From: UBA6183 sp943372215
Lineage (GTDB): Bacteria > Bacteroidota > Bacteroidia > UKL13-3
Direction of reading: 5' to 3'
NCBI GenBank assembly: GCA_943372215.1
Contig: CALRXU020000005.1
Coordinates: forward strand, 62,001 to 126,000
DNA: 64,000 bases
The notes under the pieces were generated by a model. The model was not told where the DNA came from. It saw nothing but the letters and a program-made list of their open reading frames with translations, and ran no database searches. Positions 33,246 to 41,731 of this stretch are shown one piece after another. The translations under genes and the position numbers were made by a program. How positions within the stretch are numbered: position 1 is the stretch's first letter; every line of letters begins with the position of its first letter.

Positions 33246-35357
33246 CTAGCTGAATAAATTAAACACAATTAGGCTGCTAACGTAAGCCAAGCTTGTCATA
33301 TAGAAAAACTGAATCAATGGCCATTTCCAGGTTTTTGTTTCCGTTTGCACCACAGAAAGCGTGCTCATACATTGCATGGCAAAGGCATAAAATACCAGTA
33401 GCGATAAAATAGTTCCCAAAGAATAAACTGGTTTTCCGTCCCTACCCAATTCCACCATCATTTTTTGTTTAATCGTGTTTAAGTCATCGGAATCGTCTCC
33501 GCCTCCAACGCTATAAATGGTACTCATGGTTCCAACAAAAACTTCTCGGGCAGCCAATGAGGTAAGTAGTGCAATGCCTATTTTCCAGTCGAAACCCAAC
33601 GGCTTAATCACAGGCTCAATCATTTTACCAAACTCTCCCGCATAACTTGCCTGTAACTTTTCTGCACTTTTTTGTGCAACAAGTTCTTCGCTGCTTAGTG
33701 AGGCATTGGGGCTTAATGCCAGCGTTGCATATTTTTCGTCTATGGCTCGCATGTTTTCTCTTGGCCCAAATGAGGCAAACGCCCAAAGTATAATAGAAAC
33801 GGCTACTATAATTTTACCTGCCCCAACCACAAACGCACTTCCCTTTTCGTACAAAGTAATAACCAAGTTTTTCCAAACGGGCAATTTATAACCCGGTAGT
33901 TCCATAATAAAATAATGGCTGTTTTGTGTTTTTATAAACAGCTTAAAAACACCAGCACTAGCCAATGCCGCTATAAACCCTAACAAGTACATCACCATTA
34001 ACACTACGCCATGCACGTTAAAAGGGCCCCATTTTGCAGACTCCGGTACCAACATCCCAATTAACAGGGTATAAACAGGTAACCGCGCTGAGCAACTCAT
34101 CAATGGAGTAACCAAAATGGTAATCAATCTTTCTTTTTTATTTTCAATACTGCGGCTAGCCATAATACTTGGAACAGCGCAAGCCATTCCGCTAATTAAT
34201 GGAACAATGCTTTTTCCATTCATTCCAAAAGGCCGCATAATTCTATCCATAATAAAGCCTACACGAGCCATATAGCCCACATCTTCAAGTATGGCAATAA
34301 AAGCAAACAGGATAATAATTTGAGGAAGAAACACAAAAACGCCACGCAATCCTGCTAAAATTCCATGCACCACCAAATCATTCAACACCCCATCAGGAAG
34401 TCCTGAATCTACCGCTTGTACCAACCACGAAAAACCTTGTTCTACCCATTCCATAGGGTAAACACTCCATGAAAATATGGCCTGAAAAACCATAAATAAC
34501 AGGCCTAAAAAAATTAAAATGCCCCAGATTCGATGAGTTAAAACTTTATCTGCACGTTGGGTGATGCTTTTAATAATACCTGTTTCCTTTTGCTTTCGGC
34601 TTAACCTTACCGCTTCATCAATAACATGGTAACGTTGTAAAATTTCGTTTTGCTGAAACGCCTGCGCATTAAACTGGTATTCAGCGAAAGCAGCATTAAT
34701 TTGTTTGGCCTTTGGATTTAAAAAGTGGCTAATATTAATGGCATATTGCAAGGCCGCATAAGGATTCTTTTTGTCTGTTATCTCACTCACTTTATTCAAT
34801 AGGCCAGCATCTACTTGGTGTATATCAAAATAAGTGATTTTGTGATGTTTGGTTTCATCAAGCAACATGGCTTTTACCTCTTTAATGCCAACTTGATTGC
34901 GCGCGTTTATTGGCACCACAGGGATTTTTAATGCTTGTGACAGCAATGCCAAGTCGTAAAATATACCCTTCCGCTGGGCAAGGTCAACCATGTTTAGGGC
35001 AAGGATAACAGGAACGCCCAAATCGGCCACCTGAGTTAGCAATAACAGGTTTCTTTTTAAATTACTGGCATCTGCAATAAACAACACCAAATCTGGGAAA
35101 TCAGTTTCTGCTTTGTTTCGGAGAATATCATAAGTTACCAGTTCATCTGCTGACTTTGGATATAAGCTGTATGTGCCTGGTAAATCAACAATCTGTGCCC
35201 TTACTTCGTGATTGAGTTTGCAGTATCCGATTTTCTTCTCAACGGTTGTCCCAGGGAAATTACTTACCTTATGGTTTAAGCCCGTGAGGGCATTAAACAA
35301 ACTCGTTTTTCCGCTGTTGGGATTCCCCGCTAAGGCTACCGTTATTTCTTGCTTCAC
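33246..35357 (-). CDS. feoB: Ferrous iron transport protein B
   Basis: FeoB is the inner-membrane ferrous iron transporter with an N-terminal GTPase. The G1 motif is AGNPNSGKTSLFNAL, followed by the G3 VDLPGTYSLYPKS and the G4 ALNMVDLAQRKG. The membrane part contains the two Gate-type regions, including GMACAVPSIMASRSIENKK and MSCSARLPVYTLLIG. The length is 703 residues, in the family range. It follows feoA with a 4-base gap, so both are one transcription unit. No adjacent FeoC is seen. Confidence 0.97.
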   Translation of the reverse strand: MKQEITVALAGNPNSGKTSLFNALTGLNHKVSNFPGTTVEKKIGYCKLNHEVRAQIVDLPGTYSLYPKSADELVTYDILRNKAETDFPDLVLFIADASNLKRNLLLLTQVADLGVPVILALNMVDLAQRKGIFYDLALLSQALKIPVVPINARNQVGIKEVKAMLLDETKHHKITYFDIHQVDAGLLNKVSEITDKKNPYAALQYAINISHFLNPKAKQINAAFAEYQFNAQAFQQNEILQRYHVIDEAVRLSRKQKETGIIKSITQRADKVLTHRIWGILIFLGLLFMVFQAIFSWSVYPMEWVEQGFSWLVQAVDSGLPDGVLNDLVVHGILAGLRGVFVFLPQIIILFAFIAILEDVGYMARVGFIMDRIMRPFGMNGKSIVPLISGMACAVPSIMASRSIENKKERLITILVTPLMSCSARLPVYTLLIGMLVPESAKWGPFNVHGVVLMVMYLLGFIAALASAGVFKLFIKTQNSHYFIMELPGYKLPVWKNLVITLYEKGSAFVVGAGKIIVAVSIILWAFASFGPRENMRAIDEKYATLALSPNASLSSEELVAQKSAEKLQASYAGEFGKMIEPVIKPLGFDWKIGIALLTSLAAREVFVGTMSTIYSVGGGDDSDDLNTIKQKMMVELGRDGKPVYSLGTILSLLVFYAFAMQCMSTLSVVQTETKTWKWPLIQFFYMTSLAYVSSLIVFNLFS

Positions 35358-35361
35358 TAAA

Positions 35362-35583
35362 TTATTTTAGGTTTACTTCAATACAATCTGCGTCACTTAG
35401 CCTCAAGCACATCTTATATTCACCTACCCTAATGGCAATAGGGTCACCAAAAGGTGCAATGTTTTCCAACTCAACTTCTTCTCCCGGTAGCAAACCCATT
35501 TCAAACAACCTCAAAGAAAGTTCGTCTCCCTTAATGGATTGCACAATGGCTGACTGGTTAAATGTGAGTGCGGATAATTTCAC
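35362..35583 (-). CDS. feoA: Ferrous iron transport protein A
   Basis: The 73-residue SH3-like protein matches FeoA. It shows MKLSALTFNQSAIVQSIKGD, then SLRLFEMGLLPGEEVELENIA and DPIAIRVGEYKMCLRLSDAD. FeoA is a cytoplasmic partner needed for FeoB activity. It is the first gene of the feoAB pair and is divergent from the OmpA-type gene across a 172-base gap. I could not identify an unambiguous -7 element or Fur box in that gap. Confidence 0.93.
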   Translation of the reverse strand: MKLSALTFNQSAIVQSIKGDELSLRLFEMGLLPGEEVELENIAPFGDPIAIRVGEYKMCLRLSDADCIEVNLK

Positions 35584-35755
35584 GTGTTAATTGCTTGATA
35601 CAATTGGCGAATTTAGATTATTTCTAAAGAAGTAAGAAATGATTGATGACATAATTTAAATCAACCTGCTTGATATTTTAATTGTAAAGAAATTTTTACA
35701 TGGTTAATACCAAAGTTATTTTACTAACGTTCAATAAGGTATAACACCAAACATC

Positions 35756-37702
35756 ATGCTACCTAAAGTTCTTTTTTTGATGTTACTAATGATGGTTGTT
35801 AGTAACATCCAAGCACAGTCCAATGCTAAAAGTTACAAGGTAAACTTTAATGTAAACGAGTTTATTCTTGACAAACAGGACCTAAGTATCCTATCCCAAG
35901 TCGTTAACCAAAGCAAGTCCGTCCCTTATGCTGAGGTTACCCTTTCTGCCCATACAGATAATGACGCTAACAATAGTTACAACTTAATTCTATCAAAAAA
36001 ACGAGCAGCATCCGTCAAAGCATTTCTTGTTAAAAACGGGGTTTCTGCAAACAGAATCATTTTAAATTATCACGGTGAGAATAACCCTGCCATTACAAAT
36101 GATAACGTTACGAACAAATCGGCCAACCGCAGGGTTGAAATTACAGTGGAAACGTTTAAATTTAATAACCTGAGCCAAATGCTTAAGTCTGCCGGAGGAG
36201 ATTACAAGCAAATCTTTACGATTAATCCCACCCAAAGTACTACCATTAAGGGTAAGAAAGGAACAACCGTTGTAATTCCTGCAAATAGCTTAATTGACGA
36301 AAAGGGCAACACAATTACTTCACCTGTTACCATAACATTGGCAGAGTTTTTAAGCCCAGGCGATGCTCTTTTTCAATCATTATCTACCCAAACCATTGAT
36401 GGAAAACAATTAGAAACAGGCGGTATGCTTAAGGTTGAAGCCACAGCAAATAATCAACAACTGCAATTAAAAAAAGGGAGCACCATGAAAGTTTCTTTGC
36501 CTACCAAAGCTGTTAAAACCGATATGGAAGTGTTTACTGGTAAAACCAATACTAAGGGGATTACCCAATGGCAGAGCACAGGAAAACCTTTTGCAAATAA
36601 CAACCCGACTAAAGCACAAAATTATGCTTTGGAAAATATCGGGTTCTATTTTCGAGTTCCAGCAGCCCCACATTTATCAATAATCAAAAATAAACCTCAT
36701 CTTATAATCCCTTCTACAGAAAAACAACTGTTTCATTTTTGGTCTAGGTTATTGCTTACCCAAAAGCAAAAAAACAGCCGAATGGAACAACACAAAAAAG
36801 CGATTCAAGAAAGAAACAAAGAACTGATGGATAATTACCTGGTAGAGGTAAAAAAACTTAAAATTAAATACGCTAAATACGTTGCGGATTCATCAAACTA
36901 TGCAAACATGTATAGTGCTTCTTATAATGCATGGGTTGATGAACAAGTCAAGCTTCAATTAACCTTTTTACAACTACTAAAGGCCAATTACAAAGACAGT
37001 ATCGGTTTGGAAAATCTTATCATTTTCGCAGAAGGGCATCAATTCTTAAGTCGGCTTGAATTAGCGGGTCTAACATCACATAACACCCGTTATCAGCACC
37101 TGATAAATAAGCACGCAAAAGCCCTCAACAACCTTGAAACAATGCAAAAATCTGGTGTAGTTAGTGCTTATGAAAGATTTGGAGAGGGTAATTTCATTTC
37201 TTGCATTGACAAATATTACCTAGGTAAATCTTCCCGTTTTTTAACACTCGCAACAGGAAAGATTGCAGTGGCAGAACAAAATACTTCTGCAGAGGTTGTT
37301 CAAGCTAAAAAAACACCTCTGACGGATGCAGATTTGGCTAATGCCGAACAGGAGCTTACTTACACCGCTTATATAGAATTTATGGGCACAATCAACTGCG
37401 ACCGCTTTACCAATACACCACCCAATCAACTTGTTAGCATTACTGTTCCTTGCTATAAAGACGCCCAAGTGGCTTTTTACATTGCATCACAAAAAAGTTT
37501 TCTATATGCAACTTCTCATCATGGGGTACACCAGGTTAATATTCCTAAAAATACGGAGTACACGGTTTTCGTGATGAGGTTACAGCAATTACTGCCTTTA
37601 TTTTATACAGAAACAGGAACCGCCCAGACTGGAACAGAAATCAAACCCAACCTTCAACCAACTACACTTACTCAACTTAGAAAAGAGTTTCAGGCACTAT
37701 AA
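35756..37702 (+). CDS. Exported protein with N-terminal OmpA domain
   Basis: The 648-residue protein has a signal peptide (LFLMLLMMVVSNIQAQ). Unusually, the OmpA/MotB peptidoglycan-binding domain is at the N-terminus (residues ~25-135): VTLSAHTDNDANNSYNLILS, KKRAASVKAFLVKNGV, NKSANRRVEITVE. A ZU5-like or carboxypeptidase-regulatory-like segment may follow (GKKGTTVVIPANSLIDEKGN). The middle is a long, charged, probably coiled-coil region (residues ~335-420), and the C-terminus is beta-rich. It would attach to peptidoglycan in the periplasm. A perfect hairpin follows its stop. Confidence 0.82.
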   Translation: MLPKVLFLMLLMMVVSNIQAQSNAKSYKVNFNVNEFILDKQDLSILSQVVNQSKSVPYAEVTLSAHTDNDANNSYNLILSKKRAASVKAFLVKNGVSANRIILNYHGENNPAITNDNVTNKSANRRVEITVETFKFNNLSQMLKSAGGDYKQIFTINPTQSTTIKGKKGTTVVIPANSLIDEKGNTITSPVTITLAEFLSPGDALFQSLSTQTIDGKQLETGGMLKVEATANNQQLQLKKGSTMKVSLPTKAVKTDMEVFTGKTNTKGITQWQSTGKPFANNNPTKAQNYALENIGFYFRVPAAPHLSIIKNKPHLIIPSTEKQLFHFWSRLLLTQKQKNSRMEQHKKAIQERNKELMDNYLVEVKKLKIKYAKYVADSSNYANMYSASYNAWVDEQVKLQLTFLQLLKANYKDSIGLENLIIFAEGHQFLSRLELAGLTSHNTRYQHLINKHAKALNNLETMQKSGVVSAYERFGEGNFISCIDKYYLGKSSRFLTLATGKIAVAEQNTSAEVVQAKKTPLTDADLANAEQELTYTAYIEFMGTINCDRFTNTPPNQLVSITVPCYKDAQVAFYIASQKSFLYATSHHGVHQVNIPKNTEYTVFVMRLQQLLPLFYTETGTAQTGTEIKPNLQPTTLTQLRKEFQAL

Positions 37703-37713
37703 GTTTATCAACC

Positions 37714-37750
37714 GCTTCCCAGCAACAAATACGACACTTTGCTGGGAAGC
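37714..37750. terminator. Perfect hairpin after the OmpA-type gene
   Basis: GCTTCCCAGCAA and its exact complement form a 12-base stem with a 13-base loop. It lies 12 bases after the stop at 37702 and ahead of the glycosyltransferase promoter. There is no long T run, so it may act as a terminator or as an mRNA-stabilising end. Confidence 0.7.
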
Positions 37751-37795
37751 AAACAATTTCTCCCCTTTCTCAAATTCAACTTGCATATTTGCACC

Positions 37796-38674
37796 ATGAA
37801 TAAGCCTTTCATCAGCGGTTTTACCATTGTGCGTAATGCAGTGAAATATGATTACCCCATTTTGGAATCCATCAATAGTATTTTGCCCATAGTAGATGAG
37901 TATGTGATTGCTGTGGGTAATAGTGATGATGAAACGCTTAGCCTCATTAAAAACATTGGCTCGCCCAAAATAAAAATTATTGAAACCGTTTGGGATGATA
38001 CCTTGCGCGAAGGTGGTAAAGTGCTTGCGGTAGAAACAAATAAGGCGCTAGATGCCATTGGAAAACATGCCGACTGGTGTTTTTACTTACAGGGGGATGA
38101 AGTGGTGCACGAACAATATCACCAAACCATATTGGATGCCTGCGCAAAATACCATAACCAAAAGGAAGTGGGAGGTCTTTTGTTTGGTTATACCCATTTT
38201 TACGGCAGTTACAATTATGTGGGTGATTCCAGAACTTGGTACCGCAATGAAATCCGTATAGTGCGCAATGATAAAAGCATACGCAGTTATAAAGATGCTC
38301 AAGGCTTTAGGAAGGCAGATAAAAAACTATTGGTGAAACCCATTGATGCTAAAATATTTCATTATGGGTGGGTACGCGACCCTCGTTTTCAACAAGCCAA
38401 ACAAGAGGGCTTTAGAAAACTTTGGCACAATGATGCTTTTATTGAAGAACATGTGGCTACTGCAAGTGAGTTTGATTACAACACCATTGACTCATTAACC
38501 AAATTTACCGGAACACACCCCCTGGTAATGAAAGAGCGTTTGGCCCGAATGAATTGGGCCTTTACCTGGGATACCCAAAAGAAAAAATTTAAGTTAAAGG
38601 ATGGCCTATTGTATTGGGTAGAAAAATACACGGGATGGCGTTTGTTTGAGTATAAAAACTATAAGGTAATTTAA
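37796..38674 (+). CDS. Glycosyltransferase family 2-like protein
   Basis: The start at 37796 gives MNKPFISGFTIVRNAVKYDY, the usual beginning of this group. The upstream frame to 37739 runs through the hairpin and is rejected. Motifs are SGFTIVRNAVKYDYPILESI, VDEYVIAVGNSDDETL and WCFYLQGDEVVHEQ, where QGDEV corresponds to the DxD-type metal-binding position. The 292-residue protein has no membrane segment and is cytoplasmic. The sugar and acceptor are unknown. A near-consensus -7 (CATATTTG, 37784-37791) ends four bases before the ATG. It overlaps the convergent GNAT gene by four bases. Confidence 0.82.
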   Translation: MNKPFISGFTIVRNAVKYDYPILESINSILPIVDEYVIAVGNSDDETLSLIKNIGSPKIKIIETVWDDTLREGGKVLAVETNKALDAIGKHADWCFYLQGDEVVHEQYHQTILDACAKYHNQKEVGGLLFGYTHFYGSYNYVGDSRTWYRNEIRIVRNDKSIRSYKDAQGFRKADKKLLVKPIDAKIFHYGWVRDPRFQQAKQEGFRKLWHNDAFIEEHVATASEFDYNTIDSLTKFTGTHPLVMKERLARMNWAFTWDTQKKKFKLKDGLLYWVEKYTGWRLFEYKNYKVI

Positions 38675-39186
38675 AGTAAATCCCTTTTCATCATCAAATC
38701 TGTTTGTTTTTCGCCACCAAGCAAAAATGCATGTTGTCCAAACACCTCAAAACCATATTTGCTGTAAAATTTTACCGCCTTTACGTTGGTTTCAGCCACC
38801 CCAAGCCAGATGTATGATTTTTTAAGCGCAACGCCTGTTTTAATAGCTTGTTGCATTAATGCATCCGCCACTCCTTTTCCATGAAATTGTTGTTGCACAT
38901 ACAGCCGTTCAATTTCAATGCCATCGGCTTCTTTTAATTCAGTTTGCACCGGTCCTGTGTTTAGCTTTAGGTAGCCCGCATCTTCATCTAACACCGCTAA
39001 AAAAAGTTGCATGTCTTTATTGAGCAATTGCTGTTGCAATTGCTCAATACTAAACACCTCAGCCAAATAAGCTTGCATGTTTTGTTCGGTAGTTTCATGA
39101 ATAAATGTGCGGTAAAATGTTTCTTGGGCAATGCGTTGTAAACGCTCCAAATGGCTTTGGTTTACCTCAAAAACATCAACAATCAT
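38671..39186 (-). CDS. GNAT family N-acetyltransferase
   Basis: The 171-residue protein shows the acetyl-CoA binding motif A in IERLYVQQQFHGKGVADALM, with QQFHGKGVA as the Q/RxxGxG/A site, and motif B in VAETNVKAVKFYSKYGFEVF. Transfer of an acetyl group to an amine is expected; the substrate is unknown. The N-terminal 50 residues (YRTFIHETTEQNMQAYLAEV) match the GNAT group that includes YkwB and PaiA-like enzymes. Its start is 1 base from the end of the DUF3108 gene, so the two are probably co-transcribed. Confidence 0.88.
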   Translation of the reverse strand: MIVDVFEVNQSHLERLQRIAQETFYRTFIHETTEQNMQAYLAEVFSIEQLQQQLLNKDMQLFLAVLDEDAGYLKLNTGPVQTELKEADGIEIERLYVQQQFHGKGVADALMQQAIKTGVALKKSYIWLGVAETNVKAVKFYSKYGFEVFGQHAFLLGGEKQTDLMMKRDLL

Positions 39187-39999
39187 TTAGTTTACCTTAG
39201 CAGTCATTGGGCTGCGAAGTCCGCTATAAGAGTCCAAGTCGACCTTTACTGAACCCACAAAAATATCGCTTTCAGCACGGATAGGAACCTTGTTTTCGTC
39301 ATCAGTTACCCATAAAGTTAACGCTTCACTATCCTTAAATACACGTCCTTCCAATAATTGCGGCTTTACTTTTAAGGTGCGGAATGTTCCCAAATCTGTT
39401 TTTATGGTCTCACGTCCTTCAAAGCGAAAACGCAATTGGTAGTTTTTACCATCCATGTAAAAATTTACAGGAAATACGTCACCCACTTTGGCATTGGTCA
39501 TATCGGTTGACCTTGCATAATAAATAGCAGAAGCAATGTCTTGTGTGCGCTCAGCTATTTCCAATTTACCCTTTTGATGGCTGCTTGCCATTCCCCTTTC
39601 ATGGTCAAAAAGCACCAAATCAAGGGCTTTGTAACCACCTTCGCGCACATTTTTAGTAGCCTTCCAAGGTATTAATGCCTCCTCATCCATAAAAGACTCA
39701 AACTGATCTTTAACTTTAAACATCATATCAACCATCCCTGTTGACCTTCCGAACACTTTAATGTGATATGTGTTTCTATCTTTTATTTTTACTGGGGCTG
39801 GAGCAACCTCAAAGTCTGCTGTACCTCCGCTGATAATACCATAATAAACCTTGTACTTAAGCTTCTCGCCATAAGTAAAAGCAGTATTGGGTATCTTTTT
39901 TATTTCGTAAGTCTTATTATCTGGAGTTATGCTTACAGGAGGTTCCTGAGCAAAGGCAATGCTTACAAATACAATGGCCGTTAACAAATACTTTTTCAT
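39187..39999 (-). CDS. DUF3108 exported protein
   Basis: The start at 39999 (MKKYLLTAIVFVSIAFAQEP) gives a good signal peptide; the frame is open to 40215 but that part overlaps the end of the aldehyde dehydrogenase gene. The 270-residue protein has the DUF3108 pattern: FTYGEKLKYKVYYGIISGGT, then HIKVFGRSTGMVDMMFKVKD and a LTLWVTDDENKVPIRAES segment. DUF3108 proteins are periplasmic, beta-rich and of unknown function. A role in outer-membrane biogenesis has been suggested for some, but nothing here proves it. Confidence 0.82.
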   Translation of the reverse strand: MKKYLLTAIVFVSIAFAQEPPVSITPDNKTYEIKKIPNTAFTYGEKLKYKVYYGIISGGTADFEVAPAPVKIKDRNTYHIKVFGRSTGMVDMMFKVKDQFESFMDEEALIPWKATKNVREGGYKALDLVLFDHERGMASSHQKGKLEIAERTQDIASAIYYARSTDMTNAKVGDVFPVNFYMDGKNYQLRFRFEGRETIKTDLGTFRTLKVKPQLLEGRVFKDSEALTLWVTDDENKVPIRAESDIFVGSVKVDLDSYSGLRSPMTAKVN

Positions 40000-40045
40000 A
40001 TGGGTTGCTTTATACCTCCACCAAATACAAAATGCTTGCCAAAGT

Positions 40046-41578
40046 TTAGATGTTAAATGATATTCCCTGAGCAAGAGGCAGTTCCTTTCCATAATTAATG
40101 GTATTGGTTTGCCTACGCATGTATGCTTTCCAGCTATCACTGCCGCTTTCACGTCCTCCACCAGTTTCTTTTTCACCACCAAAAGCTCCGCCAATTTCTG
40201 CCCCGCTTGTACCAATATTCACATTGGCAATGCCACAATCGCTTCCTGCCACACTCAAAAACAATTCAGCCTCTTGCAAATTATCCGTAAATATTGATGA
40301 ACTTAATCCTTGTTTTACACCATTTTGCATAGCTACCGCCTCTTCAACAGTTTCATACTTTAACAAATACAAAATCGGTGCAAAGGTTTCATGCTGTACA
40401 ATTTCATATTCGTTTTTTGCTTCTATAATGGTCGGTTTCACGTAACAACCACTCTCATAACCAGCCCCACTAAGCACTTCTGCCCCACACAAAACGGTTC
40501 CACCCTCTCTTTTTGCTTGTTCTATGGCTTTTAAGTATGCATTTACGGCATCCTTATCAATAAGTGGACCAACTAAATTCTTGGCATCAAGAGGGTCTCC
40601 AATAGTGAGTTGCCCAAATGCTTTTACTAGTGTTTCTTTAAATTTATCGTATACACTGCTGTGCATAATTAACCTGCGTGTGGTAGTGCAGCGTTGCCCA
40701 GCAGTTCCCACAGCACCAAACACTACCGCCCGTATAGCCAAGTCTAAATTGGCGTGTTGCGATAAAATGATGGCGTTGTTTCCACCTAACTCCAATAAAC
40801 TTTTTCCAAGACGAGCACCCACTGTTTGGCCAACAATTTTCCCCATGCGTGTTGAGCCCGTTGCAGATACCAAAGGAACACGCTCGTCCTTGGTCATTAA
40901 CTCGCCCACCTGATAATCACCGTTAATTAAACAAAAAATGCCTTCTGGCAAGTTGTTTGTTTTTAATACCTGAGCCATTAAGTTTTGGCAAGCAACTGCG
41001 CTTAATGGTGTTTTTTCTGATGGCTTCCATACACAGACATCGCCACAAACAGCTGCTAACATGCTATTCCAGCTCCAAACAGCTACTGGAAAATTAAAGG
41101 CTGAAATAATGCCCACAATTCCCAATGGATGCCATTGCTCATACATGCGGTGGTTCGGTCGCTCGCTATGCATCGTCAATCCATATAATTGCCTTGATAA
41201 GCCCACGGCAAAGTCACAAATGTCTATCATCTCTTGTACCTCTCCTAAGCCTTCCTGATAGCTTTTTCCCATTTCATAACTCACCAATTTACCTAGCGGT
41301 TCCTTATACTGGCGCAATAAATTACCATATTGGCGAACAATCTCTCCTCGTTGAGGCGCTGGCATTTTTCTCCACGTTTTAAATGCTGCCAAGGCTGATT
41401 GAACAACTTGCTCATATTCATCAGCAGTAGTGTATTTTATCTTGCCTATTAATTTCCCATCAACAGGAGAGTATATCTCCTTAACGGTTGCATGGGTTGA
41501 CCCAAAACTATTAACACCTGTTGATGTACCTTCGTTAATCTCTTTTAATCCAAGTGTGGTTAAAACTTCGTTAATCAT
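40046..41578 (-). CDS. ALDH7-type aldehyde dehydrogenase (aminoadipate-semialdehyde dehydrogenase-like)
   Basis: The 510-residue protein has the ALDH architecture: GIISAFNFPVAVWSWNSMLA (cofactor region), LELGGNNAIILS (glutamate general base) and GAVGTAGQRCTTTRRLIMHS (catalytic cysteine near residue 300). The C-terminal GGAFGGEKETGGGRESGSDS is characteristic of the ALDH7A1/AmaB group, which oxidises aminoadipate semialdehyde in lysine breakdown. It is not the PaaZ aldehyde dehydrogenase, which has an extra hydratase domain. The promoter has an exact -7 (TAAATTTG on the minus strand, 41612-41605) and a 26-base leader. Confidence 0.9.
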   Translation of the reverse strand: MINEVLTTLGLKEINEGTSTGVNSFGSTHATVKEIYSPVDGKLIGKIKYTTADEYEQVVQSALAAFKTWRKMPAPQRGEIVRQYGNLLRQYKEPLGKLVSYEMGKSYQEGLGEVQEMIDICDFAVGLSRQLYGLTMHSERPNHRMYEQWHPLGIVGIISAFNFPVAVWSWNSMLAAVCGDVCVWKPSEKTPLSAVACQNLMAQVLKTNNLPEGIFCLINGDYQVGELMTKDERVPLVSATGSTRMGKIVGQTVGARLGKSLLELGGNNAIILSQHANLDLAIRAVVFGAVGTAGQRCTTTRRLIMHSSVYDKFKETLVKAFGQLTIGDPLDAKNLVGPLIDKDAVNAYLKAIEQAKREGGTVLCGAEVLSGAGYESGCYVKPTIIEAKNEYEIVQHETFAPILYLLKYETVEEAVAMQNGVKQGLSSSIFTDNLQEAELFLSVAGSDCGIANVNIGTSGAEIGGAFGGEKETGGGRESGSDSWKAYMRRQTNTINYGKELPLAQGISFNI

Positions 41579-41604
41579 TTGTTATGTTGTTGTTTTTTTC
41601 GGGG

Positions 41605-41612
41605 CAAATTTA
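41605..41612 (-). promoter_or_regulatory. -7 element of the ALDH7 gene
   Basis: TAAATTTG on the minus strand matches TAnnTTTG exactly. The leader to the ATG at 41578 is 26 bases long. Confidence 0.55.
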
Positions 41613-41731
41613 GTTAAATCGGTTAAAGTTTAGCCTGTGTCTGTTTTATCATACGGTTATTTTATTTTTAGTGGATGGGTAATTGATTTGAATTAACAAC
41701 TATTTGTATATTGTACCCAAATTTAATTGCA

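Noticed and set aside
39999..40215. Upstream extension of the DUF3108 protein
   Set aside because: It overlaps the end of the aldehyde dehydrogenase gene and lacks sense as a leader; the signal peptide begins at 39999.
40046..41578. Aldehyde dehydrogenase as PaaZ of the phenylacetate pathway
   Set aside because: The C-terminal GGAFGGEKETGGGRES region fits ALDH7, and there is no hydratase domain.
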